A stretch of DNA of 64,000 nucleotides from Streptomyces ortus. Lineage in GTDB: Bacteria > Actinomycetota > Actinomycetes > Streptomycetales > Streptomycetaceae. The stretch spans positions 1,686,361 to 1,750,360 of the forward strand of contig NZ_JAIFZO010000002.1 of the NCBI RefSeq assembly GCF_026341275.1, written 5' to 3'. This document shows, piece after piece, positions 59,657 to 64,000 of the stretch. Below the pieces are notes generated by a model, which was not told the DNA's origin, did no database searches, and saw nothing but the letters and a program-made list of their open reading frames with translations. The translations under genes were made by a program, and so were the position numbers. Position 1 is the stretch's first letter; the number at the start of each line of letters is the position of its first letter.

Positions 59657-62095
59657 ATGGCGGCCTGTGCGATCGAGTCCACGGTGTCCGGGAACGAAAG
59701 GGCGACGAGGGCAGGGTGCGTGATCACCGTGGACGGGGCCTACGCGGCCCGGCTGGCCCGTAGCGGCGACTCCTGGTTCCCGGAGCGCTGGACGCTGGAC
59801 GGCCCTGAGCCCTATGCCGTGCCCCTGCCGGGCAACCAGCCGGAGGAGCCCGGTACGGAGGTGTTGCCGATGGCGGACGGGCGGGTGCTCATCCACCGGT
59901 TCACCGACGGGCGGCACGCGTTCTCCCTGCTGTACCCGACGGGCCCCGGGACGGGTGAGGTACCGCTCGGCGCGGTGGAGTGCCCCGAGCCGGGCACGGG
60001 ACTGCGGCTGCTGCCACCCGCGCCGGGCGGCACACGGGCGTACGCCCTTGCCGTGGGCCCGAGTTCCACGGCCGTGTGGCTGGTGGCGGGCGGCGCCTTC
60101 GGGCCCGAGCATCTCGCGGAGGTGCCGGGGCGCTGCTCGGGCGGGGTGTGGCTGGGTGGCGGGGACCGGCTGCTCGCGCTGGACCGGGAGGTGCGGGGCA
60201 GGACCAAGACGGTGGTGGTCGATCTGGAGCGCGGGGGTGAGGTGTCGCCGCTGCTGCAGATCTCCGAGGAGAGCAACGACCGGTTGCTGCTCGCGGACGC
60301 GGACAGCGGGTTGCTCCTGATCCGCTCGGACGCGCCGTCTCCGGGGCGGGAGCGGCTGGGCTGGGGTGTGCTGGGGAGCACGCTGCCGGTGCGGTTCCCG
60401 GAGTGCCTTCAGCCGGCGGGCTGCACGGTGACGCCGTTCGCGATCCAGCCGGGGCTGGTGCTGACGCCGGAGAGCTGCGGGGTCGCGCTGCGGATCGACG
60501 GGGACGGCGACGGCGGTGCCGGGGGCGGGGGGAGCTGGCTCGGGGTGTGGCGCCCGACGGACCGCCACCTCCAGCAGCTCCGGCCGCCGGAGGGGTGGCT
60601 GACCGGCTCCGGCTGGTGGACGAGGGAGGGGGTGCTGCACCTGCCGTACGCGACGGGGGCGGTGCCGTGCGGGGTGGCGCGGGTCGAGGCGTCCACGGGG
60701 GCGTCCACCTGGGCGGGGGACGCGGCCGGTACGGGGGGCTCGGCAGGGGGGCCGCCCCCTATGCCGAGCCCGGGGCCGAGCCCAGGGCCGGGGGTGGCCC
60801 GCCCGGTGCCGCTCCAACAAGCCCCTTTGACGGCCCAGGCACTCGCGAACGCGGTCGCGGGCCGCAGGGCGGCGCAGGCGGGGAGGGGACGGGGGGCGGG
60901 GCCGGGCGGACCGCCTTACCGGGCACCGGACCGGACACCGGACCGGGCACCGGAGCGACCGCTGACCCGGGCTCCGCACCGGACCCCGGAACGCCCACCG
61001 GACCCGGAACCGGACCGGCCGAAGATCCGGGCTGCGCACCGGACCCCGGAACGGCAACCGGACCAGGCACCGGACCGGCCGATTAACCGGCTTCCGGAGC
61101 GGCCGTCGGACCGGACGACGGACCCGAGTCCGGACCGGCCGCTGAGCCGGGCGTCGGAACGGACCCCGGACCGGCCGCTGGATCGGGCTCCGGATCAGTC
61201 TTCGGATCGGTCCTCGGATCGGTCCTCGGAGATCGCGCTGGACGTGCTTCCGGACGTTGCTGCGGATGTGGTGCCGGAAGGAGGCGGGGGCGCGGCTGCG
61301 GGCGACGCCATCGGCGGGGCACCGGGCGGAGCTCCGGGCAGCACTCCCGCCCCGGCACCGGCGGAGGGCCGCGGGTCGGGCCAGGGCCAGGGTCCGGACC
61401 GCGGCACGGCTCAGGGCAGCGCGCCCGCCAGGAAGCCGAGGGAAAGTCGGGGCAGGACACCCAACGATCCCCGAAGCAGGCCCACCGACCGGGCATCGGA
61501 GGGAGGCCACGGCGCGGCGCCGGGCCTGGCCGGCATCGAGGCACCGGGCGAGATTCCGGGCGAAGCTTCCGCCAGGAACCCCGCCCCGGTGCCGGAGAAA
61601 AGCCCCGGCTCCGCTTCGGGCCCCGCCCGCAGCGAAGCGCCGGGCGAGACTCCGAACGCAACTCCCGCCGGGAACCCCGGCTCGCCGGTGGAGGAGAGCC
61701 GCAGCGCCGCTTCGGGCCCCGCCCGCGGCGAAGCGCCGGGCGAGACTCCAGGCGGACCTTCCGGCAGGAACCCCGGCTGGGCGGTAGCGGGCGTCCGGGG
61801 TAGGACGCCGGGCGAAGTGGCGGGCGCAGCACCCGCGTCCCGCACGCCCGACGCACTCAACGCGCCCGGTGCACCGGGCGCACCCGGCGCACCCAGCAAT
61901 CCCAACGCACCCAGTGCGCAGGGCGACAGCGCTCCCCCCGCGCCCGGCGGCGTCCGGCCCGTACCCGTCGTCGCGTCCGTGCAGCCGCTGCGGGTCGAGC
62001 AGGTCAGCCGGGAAGCGCCGGCCGGGTTGCGGGCGCTCCGGGTGGGGGTCGGGAGCGGGCCCTCTCCCGACCCCCTCGAAGTGACCACCGAGTAG
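59657..62095 (+). CDS. Large protein with beta-propeller-like N-terminus and Pro/Arg repeat C-terminus
   Basis: An 812-residue protein starting at ATG 59657 after GGAGGTGACC. Residues 1-365 show repeated beta strands with Trp and Gly, possibly a propeller (GVWRPTDRHLQQLRPPEGWL near 300). Residues 420-800 are low complexity: first many PDR and PERP units, then Ala/Gly/Pro/Glu repeats about 37 residues long containing APGE and GPARGEAPGETPG. No catalytic motif recognised. The repeats would be disordered and prone to length change. It is conserved in position next to the Nif3-like gene. Confidence 0.75.
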   Translation: MAACAIESTVSGNERATRAGCVITVDGAYAARLARSGDSWFPERWTLDGPEPYAVPLPGNQPEEPGTEVLPMADGRVLIHRFTDGRHAFSLLYPTGPGTGEVPLGAVECPEPGTGLRLLPPAPGGTRAYALAVGPSSTAVWLVAGGAFGPEHLAEVPGRCSGGVWLGGGDRLLALDREVRGRTKTVVVDLERGGEVSPLLQISEESNDRLLLADADSGLLLIRSDAPSPGRERLGWGVLGSTLPVRFPECLQPAGCTVTPFAIQPGLVLTPESCGVALRIDGDGDGGAGGGGSWLGVWRPTDRHLQQLRPPEGWLTGSGWWTREGVLHLPYATGAVPCGVARVEASTGASTWAGDAAGTGGSAGGPPPMPSPGPSPGPGVARPVPLQQAPLTAQALANAVAGRRAAQAGRGRGAGPGGPPYRAPDRTPDRAPERPLTRAPHRTPERPPDPEPDRPKIRAAHRTPERQPDQAPDRPINRLPERPSDRTTDPSPDRPLSRASERTPDRPLDRAPDQSSDRSSDRSSEIALDVLPDVAADVVPEGGGGAAAGDAIGGAPGGAPGSTPAPAPAEGRGSGQGQGPDRGTAQGSAPARKPRESRGRTPNDPRSRPTDRASEGGHGAAPGLAGIEAPGEIPGEASARNPAPVPEKSPGSASGPARSEAPGETPNATPAGNPGSPVEESRSAASGPARGEAPGETPGGPSGRNPGWAVAGVRGRTPGEVAGAAPASRTPDALNAPGAPGAPGAPSNPNAPSAQGDSAPPAPGGVRPVPVVASVQPLRVEQVSREAPAGLRALRVGVGSGPSPDPLEVTTE
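60935..61850 (+). repeat. Intragenic low-complexity repeats
   Basis: At 60935-61220 the DNA repeats a roughly 12-15 base unit built on ccggac(c/a)gg, encoding PDR/PER units. At 61540-61790 a longer unit of about 110 bases recurs about twice (gcgaagcgccgggcgagact at 61639 and again at 61729). Both lie in frame, so copy-number change alters length without breaking the gene. Confidence 0.7.
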
Positions 62096-62182
62096 CCCCG
62101 CCCACCCCTCAAGTCGGTCACAACCGACCGTTAGAATCTCCGGCGCTGTACCGAAGGATCTTGCTGACGGGGTGAATTGAAG

Positions 62183-62359
62183 ATGAGCGAAACGAACATC
62201 ATGGAGACGGCGCCCACCGACCTGCGGGGGACGTCGGCGCAGGCCGACGACGACGGTGGCCAAGGCCGGCACCGAGGGCCCGTCTCCGCACAGGAAAACG
62301 GGGCGATCCCCCGCGGCCGGCACCGCAGGCCCGCCGAGCAGCACGACACCGGGGCCTGA
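62183..62359 (+). CDS. Small hydrophilic hypothetical protein
   Basis: A 58-residue protein (MSETNIMETAPTDLRGTSAQ at the start) with GGQGRHRG and RGRHRRPAE motifs, very polar and probably disordered. Similar short proteins occur in other Streptomyces, to my memory. It lies between the repeat protein and a terminator. Function unknown. Confidence 0.55.
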   Translation: MSETNIMETAPTDLRGTSAQADDDGGQGRHRGPVSAQENGAIPRGRHRRPAEQHDTGA

Positions 62360-62384
62360 CCACACCACGGGCCGCGACACGACA

Positions 62385-62416
62385 CGGCCCCGTCCGACAC
62401 TCGTCGGGCGGGGCCG
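62385..62416. terminator. Terminator hairpin between convergent genes
   Basis: CGGCCCCGTCCGAC-actc-GTCGGGCGGGGCCG, a 14-bp stem with one mismatch, between the plus-strand small gene and the minus-strand SDR gene. Confidence 0.8.
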
Positions 62417-62444
62417 TTCCGCATGGGGGCGCAGGGAATTCCGG

Positions 62445-63479
62445 TCACTCGTGCCGCAGGGCCAGTACCTCCGCCGCCGCGAACGTCTGCCCCGGCGGCC
62501 GGCCCGCGTAGTGGGGCGTGAGCAGCGCGTCCAGTTCGTCGTAGGTGAACGCCTCCTGCTTGGTGTCGAACTTCGCCGCCACCCGCGGCCGTTCGACGAC
62601 CGCGACCATCCCGCCGTGCACGACGAGCAGCTGGCCGTTGACGTGGGCCGCGGCCGGCGAGGCCAAGTAACCGACGAGCGGTGCGACATGCTCGGGCGCG
62701 AGCGGGTCGAGAGGGCCGCGCGGCCGTACGGCGTTCTCCCCCTCCCGCTCCCCCTGCCCCCGCCCCGCCATCGTCCCCTCCCGCTCCCCCGGCTCCTGGT
62801 AGCCCGCGAAGACGTCCGCAGTCATACGGGTCCGGGCCCGCGGGCAGATCACGTTCGCCGTGACGCCGTACTTGGACAGGGCCAGCGCCGTAGAGGTCGT
62901 CAGCCCGACGATCCCGCCCTTCGCGGCGGCGTAGTTGGGCTGCCCCGCCGAGCCCGCGAGGAACGCCTCCGAGGAGGTGTTCACGATCCGCCCGTACACC
63001 GGCGCGTCCGCCGCCTTGGACCGTGCCCGCCAGTACGCGGACGCGAAGTGGGTGGTGTTGAAGTGTCCCTTCAGATGGACACGGATCACCGAGTCCCATT
63101 CGTCCTCGGACATGGAGAAGACCATCCGGTCCCGCAGGATGCCCGCGTTGTTGACGAGGATGTCCAGCTGCCCGAACTCCGCGATCGCCGACTCCACGAG
63201 TTCACGGGCCTGTTGGTGGTCGGCCACATCACCGTTGTGCGCGAGCGCGCGACCGTCCGCCGCCCGGATCTCAGCGGCGACCTCCTCGGCGGGGACGGCC
63301 GACGCGTCGCCGGAACCGTCCCGGTCGGGCTGTCCGTAGTCGTTGACGACGACAGCGGCCCCCAGCCGGGCGAGTTCCAGTGCCTCCGCCCGGCCGAGCC
63401 CGCGCCCGGCCCCCGTGACGACCGCGACCCGTCCCTCAAGCGGCAGAACTGGCAGACGTGGCAGACCTGGCAATGACAT
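62445..63479 (-). CDS. SDR-family 3-hydroxyacyl-CoA dehydrogenase/3-oxoacyl reductase-like
   Basis: A 344-residue SDR. TGAGRGLG near residue 22, NNAGILRD near 110 and YAAAKGG (Tyr-X-X-X-Lys) near 180 form the usual cofactor and catalytic sites. The protein resembles the reductase domain of peroxisomal-type hydroxyacyl-CoA dehydrogenases (VVVNDYG). An insertion of about 25 residues (GEREGTMAGRGQGEREGE) lies after the NVICPRA segment and looks like low-complexity expansion. It is followed on the same strand by the alcohol dehydrogenase gene, suggesting a lipid or alcohol catabolic operon. Confidence 0.85.
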   Translation of the reverse strand: MSLPGLPRLPVLPLEGRVAVVTGAGRGLGRAEALELARLGAAVVVNDYGQPDRDGSGDASAVPAEEVAAEIRAADGRALAHNGDVADHQQARELVESAIAEFGQLDILVNNAGILRDRMVFSMSEDEWDSVIRVHLKGHFNTTHFASAYWRARSKAADAPVYGRIVNTSSEAFLAGSAGQPNYAAAKGGIVGLTTSTALALSKYGVTANVICPRARTRMTADVFAGYQEPGEREGTMAGRGQGEREGENAVRPRGPLDPLAPEHVAPLVGYLASPAAAHVNGQLLVVHGGMVAVVERPRVAAKFDTKQEAFTYDELDALLTPHYAGRPPGQTFAAAEVLALRHE

Positions 63480-63530
63480 GGAAAACCCTTCGGCTCGACC
63501 TGCTGTGGCTGCTGGGGCAGGCGGGCGGCG

Positions 63531-64000
63531 TCAGATCTCGATGCAGGTACGCAGCGAGACGCCCGTACGCATCTGGTCGAGCGCCTCGTTGATGTCGCCG
63601 AGCGGCACCCGGTGCGTGATCAGGCCCTCCAGGTCGATGCGCCCGGCACGCCACAGGGCGATGGTCCGCTCGTAGGACCGCAGGACGTCCCCTCCGCCGT
63701 ACATGGACGGCAGGATCCGCTTCTCGTCGAAGAACAGCTCGAACATGTTGAGCTGGAGGAAGTCGTCCATGGCGCCCGCGCCGACGACGACCAGCGTGCC
63801 GCCGCGCCGGGTGTTCTCGTACGCCGTGCGGGCGGTGGCGGAGCGGCCGACGACCTCGAAGACGTAGTCGAAGCCCTCGCCCGCGGTCACCGACTGCTTG
63901 GCGTCGGGGAGTTCGTCCGGCGAGACGGCCCTGGTGGCGCCGAACCGCAGCGCGGCCTCCCGTCGCGAGAGGACCGGGTCGACGGCGACGATCTCCGCGG
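63531..64000 (-). CDS. Zinc-type alcohol dehydrogenase, C-terminal part (runs off the right edge)
   Basis: The last 156 codons of a medium-chain dehydrogenase: a Rossmann-fold strand EIVAVDPVLSRREAALRFGA, FDYVFEVVGRSATARTAYEN, GGTLVVVGAG and the C-terminal EALDQMRTG. This fits the class III/mycothiol-dependent formaldehyde dehydrogenase-like family. The catalytic zinc domain lies beyond the window. It starts upstream of the SDR gene on the same strand, so it is probably the first gene of that pair. Confidence 0.85.
   Translation of the reverse strand, partial: AEIVAVDPVLSRREAALRFGATRAVSPDELPDAKQSVTAGEGFDYVFEVVGRSATARTAYENTRRGGTLVVVGAGAMDDFLQLNMFELFFDEKRILPSMYGGGDVLRSYERTIALWRAGRIDLEGLITHRVPLGDINEALDQMRTGVSLRTCIEI

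Noticed and set aside
59579..62689. A 1036-codon open frame on the minus strand
   Set aside because: It mirrors the repeat-rich plus-strand gene. The product is an Arg/Pro/Ala-rich nonsense protein, and the plus frame has a ribosome binding site and sensible N-terminus.
1..64000. CRISPR arrays and tRNA genes
   Set aside because: I saw no regularly spaced repeats with unique spacers. I also saw no cloverleaf-like sequence with a conserved T-loop, although I could not scan exhaustively.

Overview
The window is high-GC actinobacterial DNA, almost certainly a Streptomyces chromosome. The evidence is extreme GC bias at third codon positions, frequent GTG starts, an Lsr2 protein, Streptomyces-type rnpB, DUF5988 and DUF2180 proteins, and the conserved housekeeping block on the right. 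No species is assigned.

Layout. (1) 1-11900 is accessory DNA rich in decay. It holds an IS3-type transposase remnant, a truncated N-terminal nuclease domain of a large protein, a two-gene PD-(D/E)XK nuclease pair (3363-5386), an AbiE-type toxin-antitoxin pair (5516-7606), lsr2, and an XRE/ImmA pair with its own palindromes (9393-11221). (2) 11881-15057, minus strand: TetR regulator, two-subunit B12 acyl-CoA mutase and a DUF5988 protein. (3) About 15600-46600 is an arsenic biosynthesis and handling cluster of the bisenarsan type known from S. lividans. (4) 46806-51149 is an arsenic resistance set: arsR, flavoprotein arsO-like, DUF2180 protein, acr3, arsR and two arsC genes, the first of them damaged. 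(5) From rnpB (about 51657-52080) to the right edge lies ordinary core genome: MerR regulator, RNB-domain RNase, yaaA-like, KDPG aldolase, histidine phosphatase, zinc-ribbon protein, Nif3-like, a long low-complexity protein, SDR and alcohol dehydrogenase. The change from arsenic genes to core genes right next to rnpB suggests that everything left of it is one or more genomic islands.

How the arsenic cluster probably works, from family knowledge and published bisenarsan work as I recall it. An EPSP-synthase homologue (35388) joins arsenate to PEP. A cofactor-independent phosphoglycerate mutase homologue (36707) rearranges arsenoenolpyruvate to arsonopyruvate, making the C-As bond. A TPP-dependent phosphonopyruvate-decarboxylase homologue (27970) gives arsonoacetaldehyde. 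A reductase, perhaps the SDR at 16042, gives 2-hydroxyethylarsonate. A single-module reducing polyketide synthase (19060) builds an acyl chain, and a KAS III-like enzyme (26153) may transfer it to the arsonate alcohol. The AT domain carries methylmalonyl-type motifs and the B12 mutase pair nearby could feed it. A Pst-like ABC system (39004-42368) may import arsenate. A Tat-exported molybdoenzyme (32810) may set arsenic redox state. Two related flavoproteins, an ArsI-like C-As lyase, two MFS exporters and six ArsR regulators complete the set. TTGA-N6-TCAA palindromes upstream of several of these genes suggest a shared ArsR regulon.
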